Shown: positions 6,975 to 15,284 of the stretch, piece after piece
Position numbering within the stretch: the stretch's first letter is position 1
Layout: every line of letters starts with the position of its first letter
Assembly (NCBI GenBank): GCA_037446115.1
Contig: JBBIJF010000014.1
Coordinates: 48,494 to 112,493 of the forward strand
Reading direction: 5' to 3'
Origin: JANWXD01 sp037446115
Lineage (GTDB): Bacteria; Acidobacteriota; Terriglobia; Bryobacterales; Bryobacteraceae
DNA: 64,000 nucleotides
Made by a program: the position numbers and the translations under genes
Notes under the pieces: model-generated
Told to the model about the DNA's origin: nothing
The model's input: the letters and a program-made list of their open reading frames with translations, nothing else
The model's database searches: none

Positions 6975-9202
6975 GCCGAAGAAACTTCTTGCAGATCACC
7001 AGCGCGGCGGGAGCCGGACGGCTGCTGGCCTCCTTCGGAGACGTCTTCCGGGCGGCGCAGCCGACCCCGCTGGCGGAACGCAGCCTGATTACCGCCTGCG
7101 GCCTTTGCGACTCCGCCTGCGGCGTTCGCGCTACGGTGCGCGACGGCGTCCTGCGATTCCTGGAAGGTCTTCCGGAAGACTTACAAGGCCGCGGTTACCT
7201 CTGCGGCAAAGGCAAGGCCGCGGCGGCCCTTCTCTACGACCCCGACCGGCTGAAGTACCCCATGAAGCGCACCAACCCCGCCAAAGGCCTGGACGTGGAT
7301 CCCGGCTGGGTGCGGATTTCCTGGACAGAGGCGCTGGACACAATCGCGGCACGCTTCCGGGAAGTGTTGGACCGCCACGGCCCGGAGGCTCTGTTGTTCC
7401 TTACGCGGCCCGCTCCCGATCTCTGGCTGCGGTTCATGCGCTCTATCGGCGCGGTGAACCGCGTTGATCACATCGACGTTTGCTATACGGCAGACCGGAT
7501 CGTGCAGCGCTACACGGTAGGCGGCAAGAGCTGGTGCAACGATTTTGAGCATGCGCGCTACATCCTGCTGTTCGGATGGGATCTGGTGGCCCGCAACAAA
7601 CTCGTTTTCACTCACGGTATCGTAGCCGCCAAGGAAAAAGGCGCCAAAGTCGTCTGTTTCAATCCCCAGTACTCGATCACGGCGCGCTTTGCCGATGAGT
7701 GGTATCCCATCCGCCCCGGAGCCGATCTTGCAGTGGCTCTGGCAATGATCCACGTGATTCTGTCAGAGAACCTCTTCGACAAGGATTTTGTCCAGAACTA
7801 CACCAACTTTCCCCAGTATGAATCTCAGATCCGCCAGCACTTTGCCCCATACACACCGGAATGGGCGGAAGCGGAGAGCGACGTTTCTGCCGAAGTGATC
7901 CGGCGCCTGGCCCGGGAGTTTGCCACCATGGGGCCCTCGATTGCCCCGGCGCACAAGAAAACGCTGTGCGCCAACTACGCCAACTCCGGTCAGCTCTGCC
8001 ACGCCATCTCGATCCTGAACATCCTGGCGGGAACGATTGACCGGCCGGGCGGCCGCTTCTTCCCACGATCGGTCTCCATACCTGGCGTGGATGCGATCGT
8101 GCCCCCTCCGCCGTATCCGGCCGTGAAGGGGCGCCGCGTGGACGGCAAGGACAAGCTGCCGCTGGTGCTCGAGGATGGGAGCGGCCTGTTCAGCACTCTG
8201 GCGGACGGCATGCTGAACAAGTACCCGGGCATGATCCAGGCGGCGTTTATCAACTCCTACAGCCTGCTTTCGTTCCCCAGCCCGCAGCGGATGGAGCAAG
8301 CCCTCAAGACGGTGCCCTTCGTCGTAGTGATGGACACGCTCCCGGTGGATGCAACGTCTCTGGCTGACATCGTGTTGCCCTCGACCACTTATCTTGAGGG
8401 CAACGACGTGCTGGCTCGCGAGTACCACGCCCCATGGCCCCAGGTGATTGCCCGCCAAGCCGTTGTGCCGCCGATGTTTGAGGCAAAATCCATTGGCTTT
8501 GTTGCCGTCGAACTCGGCAAGCGGCTGGCGCCGGACTACTTCAAGAACCCGGACGGTTCCTGGATCAGCCCGGCGGCGATCCTCGACGAAAAAGTTCGCC
8601 AGCTGGGCTTGGCCGCTAACTTCTCGGAGTTCGCTGCGCAGGGGATCTACAACAAAGAACAGCCTTTCGTGCCCCGGACCAGTTTCGCCACCCCCGGCGG
8701 AACGGGCAAGTGCCAGATCTACGTCCCGCAATTCCCGGAAAAAGGCGCAGAGCCTCTGCCCGTATGGAAGAAGCGGCGTGACCTGCCTACCCCCGAGTTT
8801 CCCTATTATTACCTCACGTTCATTCCTGCCGTTCACCGTCGCAACAGCACCGAAAACAACGCCATTCTCCATGAGATGTTCCCCGACAACGCCGCCATGA
8901 TCAACCCGGCATTGGCGGCCAGGCTTGGCATCCGCGAAGGGGACAGGGTGCGGATCCGCTCCCGCGCCGGCGCCATCGAGCTACCGGCTCATCTCACGGA
9001 AACCTTGCGGCCCGATTGTGTCATGGTGGCACACGGCTTTGGACACCGCTCCAAGCTGCTCAGTCTCGCCGGAGGGAAGGGGGCCCGCGATGGTGAAGTC
9101 ATTCCTGACTGGTCTGTGGAGGAGATGATCCAGGCCGGAGACTGGTTCGGAGCGGGAGCGATTATGGACGCGGTAGTCAACATCGAACCGGTGCAGGCGT
9201 GA
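6965..9202 (+). CDS. Tat-exported molybdopterin oxidoreductase catalytic subunit (PsrA/PhsA-like)
   Basis: The 745-residue periplasmic Mo/W-bisPGD enzyme begins with a twin-arginine signal (SRRNFLQITSAAGAG). It then has a [4Fe-4S] site at Cys45, Cys48, Cys52 and Cys80. A Cys in HIDVCYTAD, in the region that supplies the metal ligand, suggests the thiosulfate/polysulfide/arsenate branch rather than the Ser-type DMSO reductases. This point is inference. The C-terminal molydopterin-dinucleotide domain contains INPALAARLGIREGDRVRI. No NrfD-type membrane anchor is found in this operon, so the quinone link must come from elsewhere or the enzyme is soluble. Substrate is unknown. Confidence 0.88.
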   Translation: MALSRRNFLQITSAAGAGRLLASFGDVFRAAQPTPLAERSLITACGLCDSACGVRATVRDGVLRFLEGLPEDLQGRGYLCGKGKAAAALLYDPDRLKYPMKRTNPAKGLDVDPGWVRISWTEALDTIAARFREVLDRHGPEALLFLTRPAPDLWLRFMRSIGAVNRVDHIDVCYTADRIVQRYTVGGKSWCNDFEHARYILLFGWDLVARNKLVFTHGIVAAKEKGAKVVCFNPQYSITARFADEWYPIRPGADLAVALAMIHVILSENLFDKDFVQNYTNFPQYESQIRQHFAPYTPEWAEAESDVSAEVIRRLAREFATMGPSIAPAHKKTLCANYANSGQLCHAISILNILAGTIDRPGGRFFPRSVSIPGVDAIVPPPPYPAVKGRRVDGKDKLPLVLEDGSGLFSTLADGMLNKYPGMIQAAFINSYSLLSFPSPQRMEQALKTVPFVVVMDTLPVDATSLADIVLPSTTYLEGNDVLAREYHAPWPQVIARQAVVPPMFEAKSIGFVAVELGKRLAPDYFKNPDGSWISPAAILDEKVRQLGLAANFSEFAAQGIYNKEQPFVPRTSFATPGGTGKCQIYVPQFPEKGAEPLPVWKKRRDLPTPEFPYYYLTFIPAVHRRNSTENNAILHEMFPDNAAMINPALAARLGIREGDRVRIRSRAGAIELPAHLTETLRPDCVMVAHGFGHRSKLLSLAGGKGARDGEVIPDWSVEEMIQAGDWFGAGAIMDAVVNIEPVQA

Positions 9203-9765
9203 CGGCCATGCCGGCCCCGGGTGAACTGGCCTGCCGCTGCCGGTTTGCTGCTCGAGGCTTTCTCTCTACCGACCCGGAAGTACTCCGCCAGGCGGCAGCC
9301 CCTTTGGACCCGCACGAAATGACGTTGGTGGAGGACGCACTTTCAGGAGATCCGACAGAGCTGGAGAAGGAGTACGTGCGGCTTTTCCTGAGTCCCGCCG
9401 GTGCTCCCTGCCCGCTGTGGCAGTCCGCCTACAGCGAAGAAGGCATCCTCATGGGAGACGATCACGCCAGCGCCTTGCAGTGGTACCGTGCTCACGGCCT
9501 CGAACCGGCTCACGACACGGAGCCTGCCGACCACGCCGGACTACTGCTGGCATTCTACGCTCACATGCTCGAAAGCGGTCTATCTGCGGACGATCTTGCG
9601 GCGTTCCACCGTCGGCATCTGAGCTGGCTTTCGCAACTTTGCGACCGGATCGCGGCGCATGCACAGCACCCATTTTACCGGCTACTGGCGATGATGACCC
9701 GCCAACTCGTGGCGGGTGCCTCCGAAGCCGCCGCGAAATTGCCGGGCGGGGGATCCGGCGCCTGA
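9199..9765 (+). CDS. TorD/DmsD-family molybdoenzyme maturation chaperone
   Basis: Cytosolic, all-helical redox-enzyme chaperone of 188 residues. These proteins bind the Tat signal and apo-form of DMSO-reductase-type subunits during cofactor loading. The family marks are EYVRLFLSP with CPLW in the first half and the EPADH motif (DTEPADHAGLLLAFYAHM), matching the conserved E-P-x-D-H of TorD. GTG 9199 overlaps the stop of the catalytic gene by four bases, typical of translational coupling; ATG 9208 is an alternative. Its position strongly suggests it serves the preceding oxidoreductase. Confidence 0.88.
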   Translation: MTAMPAPGELACRCRFAARGFLSTDPEVLRQAAAPLDPHEMTLVEDALSGDPTELEKEYVRLFLSPAGAPCPLWQSAYSEEGILMGDDHASALQWYRAHGLEPAHDTEPADHAGLLLAFYAHMLESGLSADDLAAFHRRHLSWLSQLCDRIAAHAQHPFYRLLAMMTRQLVAGASEAAAKLPGGGSGA

Positions 9766-9771
9766 TGTCCA

Positions 9772-10857
9772 CTAGCGGTTCTCTCCGGCCGGCGGGCGGA
9801 CTCCGGCCTGCTTCCACCGGCGGAGTTGCTCGAATCCGCGCGCGACTTCTACCGGCAGGATGGCGCAATGACCGTCGCGCTTTACGTATTGCTGCACGAA
9901 CCACGGAGCGCCACCATTCATCTCGGCCAACGTCGTATACGTGTTGGTCACCCAGGCGGGAATCAGCGGGTCATAGGTCGTCTGAATGGCCAGCACGGGA
10001 CGCATCAGTCTGCCGGTCAGCGTGTAGTAGTTCCGCAGGTACTCGGCGGCCCGGGCGTCCGCTTCGTACCGCACCACGCCATCGTTCAGCGCATTGTCCT
10101 CAGAGGTGCCTTCGTAGAGGATGTTGCGGTTGTCAAACGGGTTCCCGCCGGCGCGCTCCTGAATCTCCTTGAGAATGTACGTAAAAAACACCATAGCTCC
10201 CGCCAGGTCTTTGTTGCTGCGAATGCCGGAATAGCGGCGGACTTCGGCCGCTTTCTCCGGATTCGCCTCCAGCCGTTTGAGAATTTCCTGGGTCAGAGCG
10301 GGAGACATGGCGTAATCGGCGGGCACCTTGACAGGCCCTGGGAGCGCCCCCGGAAAGAAGTAGTCGAATACGACCCGCAGGTCGAAGACGCGGCGGCTCA
10401 TGAGCACCACCGACGGTGCGGCCGCCGCACACAGAGCCAGCCCCCCGTCGTAGATCGCCGGGAACACCTCGACGAGCGCCAGCGTCAGAAAGCCGCCCAT
10501 AGAATGACCTGTGACGTAGGTCTCCTTTGGCCGGCCGTACTTGGCCGCGAAATACCGCCTGAGCGCCTCGGTGTCCTGCACTGCTTCCTCGATCGCCCAG
10601 CCGCCTGCCGCATAGCCGGACTGCGCCACGGCATAACCGGCCTGCAGAAACACATCCAGCACGGGATTCGGCTTGGGACTGTCGTAGCTTACCGGCTTCG
10701 GGTTGTAACCATGACAGTACAGCACCAGTCCCCCGTTCCACGCTTCCGGCACGTCAATGCGGAACTTGGCCCCGTTGATTTCTCCCGTTTCGGTTTTGGG
10801 CTGCGCCCACAGCAGCGTGCAGGTCAAGCCCAGTAGCCAAACCCTTCTGCTCATCAT
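9772..10857 (-). CDS. Secreted alpha/beta hydrolase
   Basis: 361-residue protein with a short signal peptide (VWLLGLTCTLLWAQ, cleaved near residue 19). The nucleophile elbow is GHSMGG with Ser119. An oxyanion region HGYNP follows the strand LVLYC, and the acid and base are likely the Asp of TTYDPLIP and the His of RDGHCAI. It probably hydrolyses an ester or peptide in the periplasm; the substrate is not predictable. Start is ATG 10857 (or the adjacent ATG 10854). TATGCT ends six bases before ATG 10857 and no Shine-Dalgarno is present, so a leaderless transcript is likely. It is divergent from the dehydrogenase at 10901 with only 43 bp between starts. Confidence 0.85.
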   Translation of the reverse strand: MMSRRVWLLGLTCTLLWAQPKTETGEINGAKFRIDVPEAWNGGLVLYCHGYNPKPVSYDSPKPNPVLDVFLQAGYAVAQSGYAAGGWAIEEAVQDTEALRRYFAAKYGRPKETYVTGHSMGGFLTLALVEVFPAIYDGGLALCAAAAPSVVLMSRRVFDLRVVFDYFFPGALPGPVKVPADYAMSPALTQEILKRLEANPEKAAEVRRYSGIRSNKDLAGAMVFFTYILKEIQERAGGNPFDNRNILYEGTSEDNALNDGVVRYEADARAAEYLRNYYTLTGRLMRPVLAIQTTYDPLIPAWVTNTYTTLAEMNGGAPWFVQQYVKRDGHCAILPVEVARGFEQLRRWKQAGVRPPAGENR

Positions 10858-10863
10858 GTGGCC

Positions 10864-10894
10864 AGCATACCCCAAGAGACTCTCCGCTATGCTC
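10864..10894. promoter_or_regulatory. Symmetrical divergent -10 elements (inverted repeat)
   Basis: AGCATA at 10864-10869 and TATGCT at 10889-10894 form an inverted repeat with a 19-bp centre. Read on its own strand, each is a TATGCT -10-like hexamer ending exactly six bases before the ATG of its gene (10857 on the minus strand, 10901 on the plus strand). Neither has a recognisable -35. Because each polymerase footprint would cover the other -10, the two promoters probably exclude each other, or the palindrome is an operator. Confidence 0.5.
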
Positions 10895-10900
10895 GGGGGT

Positions 10901-11659
10901 ATGAACAGCGAATTTCGAGGAAAGACAGCTGTGGTCACCGGCGCCTCGCGCGGGATTGGGGCTGCGACCGCCGTGGCGCTGGCCCGCCGGGGCGTGAGCC
11001 GCCTTCTGCTTCACTACAACACTTCCTCCGAAGCCGCTGCCGAAACCCTCGCCGCGGTGCGCGAGGCGGGCAGCGATGGCGCACTGCTTCAGGCCGATCT
11101 CGGCAGCCGTGACGGAATCCGTACCCTGGCCGCCGCCCTGCGCGAGCAGGAAGTGGACATCCTGATCAACAACGCCGGATCCTTGGTGCGGCGCGCCACG
11201 CTGCTGGAGTTCACCGAGGAGCTCTTCGACACCGTCATGGATCTCAACTTCCGCAGCGCGTGGTTCCTCGCGCAAGCCGTCGTCCCCGGAATGCTCCGCC
11301 ACGGCTCCGGCGTCATCGTCAATGTCAGTTCCATCGCGGCGCGCAACGGTGGTGGACCCGGAGCCACCGTGTACGCCGCCGCCAAAGCCGCCATCTCCGC
11401 CATGACTAAAGGACTGGCCCGGGAGCTGGCCTCGAAAGGCATCCGCGTGAACGCCGTGAGTCCCGGCACGGTGGACAACGATTTCCACCGGCGCTTTTCC
11501 ACGCGGGAAGTCCTGGACCAAGTCATGCGTATGACCCCGGCCGGCCGGCTGAGCACAAACGAAGACGTAGCCGGCGTCATCGTGTTCTTGTGTTCGGACG
11601 CCGCCAGTTATATCCATGGACAAACGATCGAAGTCAATGGCGGGTTGCTGGCACCGTAG
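10901..11659 (+). CDS. Short-chain dehydrogenase/reductase (FabG-like)
   Basis: 252-residue classical SDR. Cofactor motif TGASRGIG lies at the N-terminus. NNAG, the catalytic Ser in VSSIAARNGG, and YAAAK (Tyr-x-x-x-Lys) are present, and VSPGTVDNDF follows as in the family. The early residues around LLLHYNTSSEAA suggest a FabG-like NADP(H) binder. Substrate is unknown. ATG 10901 matches the usual SDR N-terminus (NSEFRGKTAVV). ATG 10889 would add only four residues and lies inside the proposed -10 box. A 48-bp gap separates it from the Gfo/Idh/MocA gene. Confidence 0.88.
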   Translation: MNSEFRGKTAVVTGASRGIGAATAVALARRGVSRLLLHYNTSSEAAAETLAAVREAGSDGALLQADLGSRDGIRTLAAALREQEVDILINNAGSLVRRATLLEFTEELFDTVMDLNFRSAWFLAQAVVPGMLRHGSGVIVNVSSIAARNGGGPGATVYAAAKAAISAMTKGLARELASKGIRVNAVSPGTVDNDFHRRFSTREVLDQVMRMTPAGRLSTNEDVAGVIVFLCSDAASYIHGQTIEVNGGLLAP

Positions 11660-11678
11660 GGAACAACCCCCGCGGATT

Positions 11679-11687
11679 TGATATAGT
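11679..11687 (+). promoter_or_regulatory. Extended -10 promoter candidate upstream of the Gfo/Idh/MocA gene
   Basis: TGATATAGT fits an extended -10 (TGnTATAAT with one mismatch). No -35 match lies 17 bases upstream, which is typical of extended -10 promoters. The leader would be about 14 bases and contains GAGGT 7 bases before ATG 11708. Confidence 0.4.
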
Positions 11688-11707
11688 TGAAGCCCGAGGT
11701 CGGAGCC

Positions 11708-12994
11708 ATGAGCATACTCACCCGTCGTCACTTCTTTCAGGGTGCGGCCACGGCCCTCGCCGCCACGCGCGTCGTGGGCGCCAACGACCGCATTCGGATC
11801 GGCATCGTAGGGCTCGGGGGCCGGGGAAATTCCCATTTAGGCTCTTACGCGCGCATCACCGAGTGTCAGGTCGTCGCGCTCTGCGATGTCAACCAGGCAG
11901 CCCGCGAGAGAGCCCAGGCGCGTCTGGAAAAGCTTACCTCCCTCAAGGCGAAAGAGTACAACGACATGCGCGACCTTTTCGCGGACAAAGAGGTCGACGC
12001 GGTCTCGATCGCCACGCCCAATCATTGGCACGCGCTGGCGACGATCTGGGCCTGCGAGGCTGGAAAGGACGTCTATGTCGAAAAGCCGGCCAGCCACAAC
12101 ATCTATGAGGGTTGGCGGATGGTGGAAGTCGCGCGCCGCACCCAGCGTATGGTTCAGGTGGGCTCGCAGAGCCGCAGCAGCCCGAATAAGATCAAGGCCA
12201 TGGCTTTGCTGAAAGACGGCGTCATCGGCAAGGTCTATCTGGCCAAGGGGTTGTGCTTTAAACGACGCCCCTCCATCGGCAAGACGCCGCCCGAACCGGT
12301 CCCACCCGGCCTGGACTGGGACAAGTTCCTCGGGCCCGCTCCCATGCGGCCCTACACCAAGAACCGCTTCGCCTATAACTGGCACTGGTTCTGGGACACT
12401 GGCAACGGAGACATCGGCAATCAGGGCGTGCACGAAATGGATATCTGCCGCTGGGGCTTGGGGGAAGTCGGCATGCCCGTGGCGGCGGTATCCACCGGCG
12501 GCAAGTACGTCTACGACGACGACCAGGAGACTCCCAACACGCAACTGGCCACTTTCGACTACGGCGACAAGGAGATCGTATTCGAAGTGCGCGGCTTGCT
12601 GACGGGCCCTGAAGCCGGCTTGCCCGTCCGCCGTGGTAACACCATCGGCAACCTGTTCCTCGGAAGCGATGGCTGGATGTGGGTGGACGGCAGCGGCTTC
12701 CAGGTCTACAAGGGAGAATCGAATCAGCTCGTCATGGAAGAGAAGGCCGAACGCGGTGACACCACCGTGGCCCACATGCGCAACTTCCTTTCCGCGTGCC
12801 GCAGCCGCAACTACAAGGAGCTGACCGCGGAGATCGAAATCGGCGCCATGTCCGCCGCGCTCTGCCATCTGGCCAACATCAGCTACCGCGTAGGCCGCGT
12901 GCTTCGCTGGGATGAGAAGCGGAAAAAGTTCGTCAACGACCCGGAAGCCGACAAACTCATTACCCGCGAATACCGCAAACCCTACGTGGTCTAA
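11708..12994 (+). CDS. Tat-exported Gfo/Idh/MocA family oxidoreductase
   Basis: 428-residue NAD(P)-dependent dehydrogenase-like protein with a twin-arginine signal (LTRRHFFQGAATALAAT). The Rossmann motif is IGIVGLGGRGN (about 32-42), and the catalytic-region EKP is in VYVEKPASHN. The C-terminal alpha/beta domain includes WHWFWDTGNGDIGNQGVHEM, whose His/Asp pattern is usual for the secreted members common in Planctomycetes and Acidobacteriota. Such proteins probably act on sugars or inositols in the periplasm with a co-exported cofactor, but the reaction is unproven. ATG 11708 is chosen because it starts the Tat signal. Confidence 0.9.
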   Translation: MSILTRRHFFQGAATALAATRVVGANDRIRIGIVGLGGRGNSHLGSYARITECQVVALCDVNQAARERAQARLEKLTSLKAKEYNDMRDLFADKEVDAVSIATPNHWHALATIWACEAGKDVYVEKPASHNIYEGWRMVEVARRTQRMVQVGSQSRSSPNKIKAMALLKDGVIGKVYLAKGLCFKRRPSIGKTPPEPVPPGLDWDKFLGPAPMRPYTKNRFAYNWHWFWDTGNGDIGNQGVHEMDICRWGLGEVGMPVAAVSTGGKYVYDDDQETPNTQLATFDYGDKEIVFEVRGLLTGPEAGLPVRRGNTIGNLFLGSDGWMWVDGSGFQVYKGESNQLVMEEKAERGDTTVAHMRNFLSACRSRNYKELTAEIEIGAMSAALCHLANISYRVGRVLRWDEKRKKFVNDPEADKLITREYRKPYVV

Positions 12995-13034
12995 AAATCC
13001 GTCAGCCTGGTATGGCACCTTTTTCCGCCCGAAC

Positions 13035-13064
13035 TTGACAGGGCCCGGGCGCACGACGCACAAT
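13035..13064 (+). promoter_or_regulatory. Sigma70-like promoter upstream of imuA
   Basis: Consensus TTGACA at 13035-13040 is followed after 18 bp by CACAAT at 13059-13064. The start would be near 13071, giving a 25-base leader before ATG 13096. No palindromic operator resembling a known LexA box was seen in 12995-13095, so damage control of this operon is not shown. Confidence 0.5.
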
Positions 13065-13095
13065 AGGCATAGGCGAATAAAAAGCGAAAATTGCC

Positions 13096-13743
13096 ATGCC
13101 GTCCGCTGTTCGCGCTTCCCTGCTCTCCCCAGCGTGCACAAAGGCATGTCAGGAGTTTCTTCCGACCGGCATCCTATTGTTGGATCAGGCACTTAATGGT
13201 CTGCCGCGCGGTGCGGTCACCGAGTTGACCGGAGCCGCTTCCTGCGGCAAAACGACCCTGCTCTTAGCGGTCCTGGCTCAAGCCACGGCGCGCGGAGAGT
13301 TCGTGGCTGTCGTAGACACGCAAGACGCGTTCGATCCCGCTTCGGCCGCCCGCTGCGGAGTGGATCTGGACCGTCTCGTCTGGATCCGCTGTGGAGGCCG
13401 CGCGGAGTTGGCCATGAAGGCCACCGATCTGCTGGTTCACGGCGGAGGGTTTGGCGTCGTGGGTTTGGATCTGGCGGGCGTATCCCTTCGCACGCTCCAC
13501 CGTATCCCGCTTTCCTGGTGGTGGCGTTTCCGGCGGGCGGTTGAGAACACGCCCACGATCCTGGTGATCCTGTCCGAACAGGCTCAGGCCACCTCCTGCG
13601 CCTCCTGCTGCATGGAGTTCCAACCGGCAACGGCGCGCTGGTGCGGCAAGAAACCATTCCGGCTGCTGCGAGCTCTGGACTCGAAAATCCTCGTCCGCAA
13701 GCCGCGCCTGCTCCACGTGCCCCTGGAAGCACCGCTGCTGTGA
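13096..13743 (+). CDS. imuA: ImuA-like RecA-fold protein
   Basis: 215-residue RecA/SulA-superfamily protein that in other bacteria assists the ImuB/DnaE2 mutasome during DNA-damage tolerance. It has a Walker A loop GAASCGKTT (46-54), a FVAVVDTQDAFDP strand like RecA and a Walker B-like VVGLDLAG. The phrase FLPTGILLLDQALNGLPRGA matches the RecA-type start of ImuA. It lacks the DNA-binding loops of full RecA. Three bases separate it from imuB, so the two form an operon. No dnaE2 follows in this window. Confidence 0.8.
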   Translation: MPSAVRASLLSPACTKACQEFLPTGILLLDQALNGLPRGAVTELTGAASCGKTTLLLAVLAQATARGEFVAVVDTQDAFDPASAARCGVDLDRLVWIRCGGRAELAMKATDLLVHGGGFGVVGLDLAGVSLRTLHRIPLSWWWRFRRAVENTPTILVILSEQAQATSCASCCMEFQPATARWCGKKPFRLLRALDSKILVRKPRLLHVPLEAPLL

Positions 13744-13746
13744 GCC

Positions 13747-15015
13747 ATGTTCGCCTGTTTGCATATCCCGGACGCTTCTCCGGAGGCCACCGCGAAGCTG
13801 GCGGAACTGGCGCACTGCTTTACGCCGTCCGTGGAGCTCACCGCGCCCGGCACGGTCGTGTTCTCTCTTCAGGGACTGCACCGGCTGTTTGGCCCGCCGC
13901 ATCAAATTGCGGCGGAAATTGCGCGGCGCGGCGCCGAACGCGGCCTGCGCGCCCGCCTGGCCATCGCTTCGACTCCCGACGTGGCGATGCTGGCAGCCGC
14001 ACATTACCCCGGCGTGACTGTGGTTCCTCGAGGCCAGGAGCCGGCCTGGCTGGAAGAAATTCCTCTCGAGTGCGTCCCCATGCCTCCGGAAATTCGGGAG
14101 ACGCTCGAGCGGTGGGGATTGAAGCGTCTGGGAGACCTGGCGGCGCTTCCTCCCGCAGGGCTGGCAGAGCGGCTGGGTGAGGAGGCAGTCCGGTTGCATG
14201 ATCTCGCCCTCGGCCGCCTCTGCCGTCCGCTGCGTCTTGCACCACCCCCCACCAGCTACGCGGAAAGGCTGGAGCTGGACGGTCCCCTCAACGAGCGCGA
14301 GCCGCTGGTGTTCCTGCTGGCGGAGATGCTCCGCGAAATCTGCCGGCGTCTGACCGCCGACGGGCGGGCGGCTGGTGGCATCACTTTATCCCTGCGTTTG
14401 GAAAACGGAGCGCGGCACACCCGGGTGCTGGAACTGCCCGTACCGCAGACGCAAGTCAAGCCGCTCGTCAAGCTGCTGGAACTGGATCTCGAGGCACACC
14501 CGCCGCCGGAGGCCGTCACCACCGTGGAACTTTCGCTCGCACCCGCGGCGCCGCGCACCCTGCAAGGCGGCTTGTTTCTCCCTCCCTCGCCCGAGCCGGA
14601 AAAGCTTCAGATCACGCTGGCCCGAGTTGTTGCCTGGGCCGGCCCTGACGCAGCGGGCTCGCCGGAGTTGCTCAACACACACCGGCCGGACGCTTTTCGT
14701 ATGCGGCCAGGTCTGCCCGCCAAGAACGGACCCCGTCAACCTGCGGCAGCCGTACGCCTGGCCTTGCGGTTCTATCGCCCCCCGCTCCCTGCCCGGGTGC
14801 GCATGGATGGAGCTCAGCCGCGACATCTGAGAGCACGTGGCGTCGGCGGGGAGATCCTCGAAGCCGCCGGACCTTGGCGCAGCTCGGGCGATTGGTGGGA
14901 CGCTGCACGCTGGAGCCGCGACGAATGGGATGTGGCGCTCGACTGCGGCGGTGTTTTTCGGATTTTCCGTGATCTGGAGACACACACCTGGTTTGTCGAA
15001 GGAGTCTACGATTAA
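13747..15015 (+). CDS. imuB: ImuB-like Y-family polymerase homolog (compact N-terminus)
   Basis: 422-residue non-catalytic Y-family relative, the adaptor of the mutagenic polymerase complex. The palm-to-little-finger part is recognisable: FTPSVELTAPGTVVFSLQGL, then RRLF-like HRLFGPPHQIA, the helix-hairpin region WGLKRLGDLAALPPAGLAERLG, and a long C-terminal domain. Compared with typical ImuB (about 480-500 residues), the first strand MFACLHIPD leads directly into this region. Some 60-70 residues holding the first acidic motif and the fingers start are missing. It is therefore almost certainly not a polymerase. The C-terminus ends with the ImuB-like GGVFRIFRDLETHTWFVEGV. Confidence 0.82.
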   Translation: MFACLHIPDASPEATAKLAELAHCFTPSVELTAPGTVVFSLQGLHRLFGPPHQIAAEIARRGAERGLRARLAIASTPDVAMLAAAHYPGVTVVPRGQEPAWLEEIPLECVPMPPEIRETLERWGLKRLGDLAALPPAGLAERLGEEAVRLHDLALGRLCRPLRLAPPPTSYAERLELDGPLNEREPLVFLLAEMLREICRRLTADGRAAGGITLSLRLENGARHTRVLELPVPQTQVKPLVKLLELDLEAHPPPEAVTTVELSLAPAAPRTLQGGLFLPPSPEPEKLQITLARVVAWAGPDAAGSPELLNTHRPDAFRMRPGLPAKNGPRQPAAAVRLALRFYRPPLPARVRMDGAQPRHLRARGVGGEILEAAGPWRSSGDWWDAARWSRDEWDVALDCGGVFRIFRDLETHTWFVEGVYD

Positions 15016-15284
15016 GCTGCGTCATCCCGGTTGCGGCACGAGCCAACCCGGCCACATCCCCTTTGACGCCCAAGCCTGTCGCATCTCCGGCTTTCATCCG
15101 GCCCGCGACAGCCACCGGGAAGGGCTCGCGCCCGCGCATGCTATTCTGGGTTGAGTCCCGGGCACGGGCCGAGTCCGAGGAGTTGCCGCCGGGCGCGAAC
15201 ACTTTGTTTGATACGTCAATCCCCATCACCTGGGGCAACGCCGGGGCAAACGGCAAGAGAACGTCCAGGTGAACCGCTGAGAGG
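15016..15284. other. Intergenic region between imuB and the glycan cluster
   Basis: 269 bp without a convincing gene. Open frames here are short and have no family resemblance or ribosome site. The only promoter-like match is TATTCT near 15143 with no paired -35. The start of the long glycan operon probably lies here but cannot be placed with confidence. Confidence 0.4.

Noticed and set aside
12995..13095. LexA operator upstream of imuA
   Set aside because: GAAC occurs at 13031 but no GTTC partner at the proper spacing; no known SOS box type matches.
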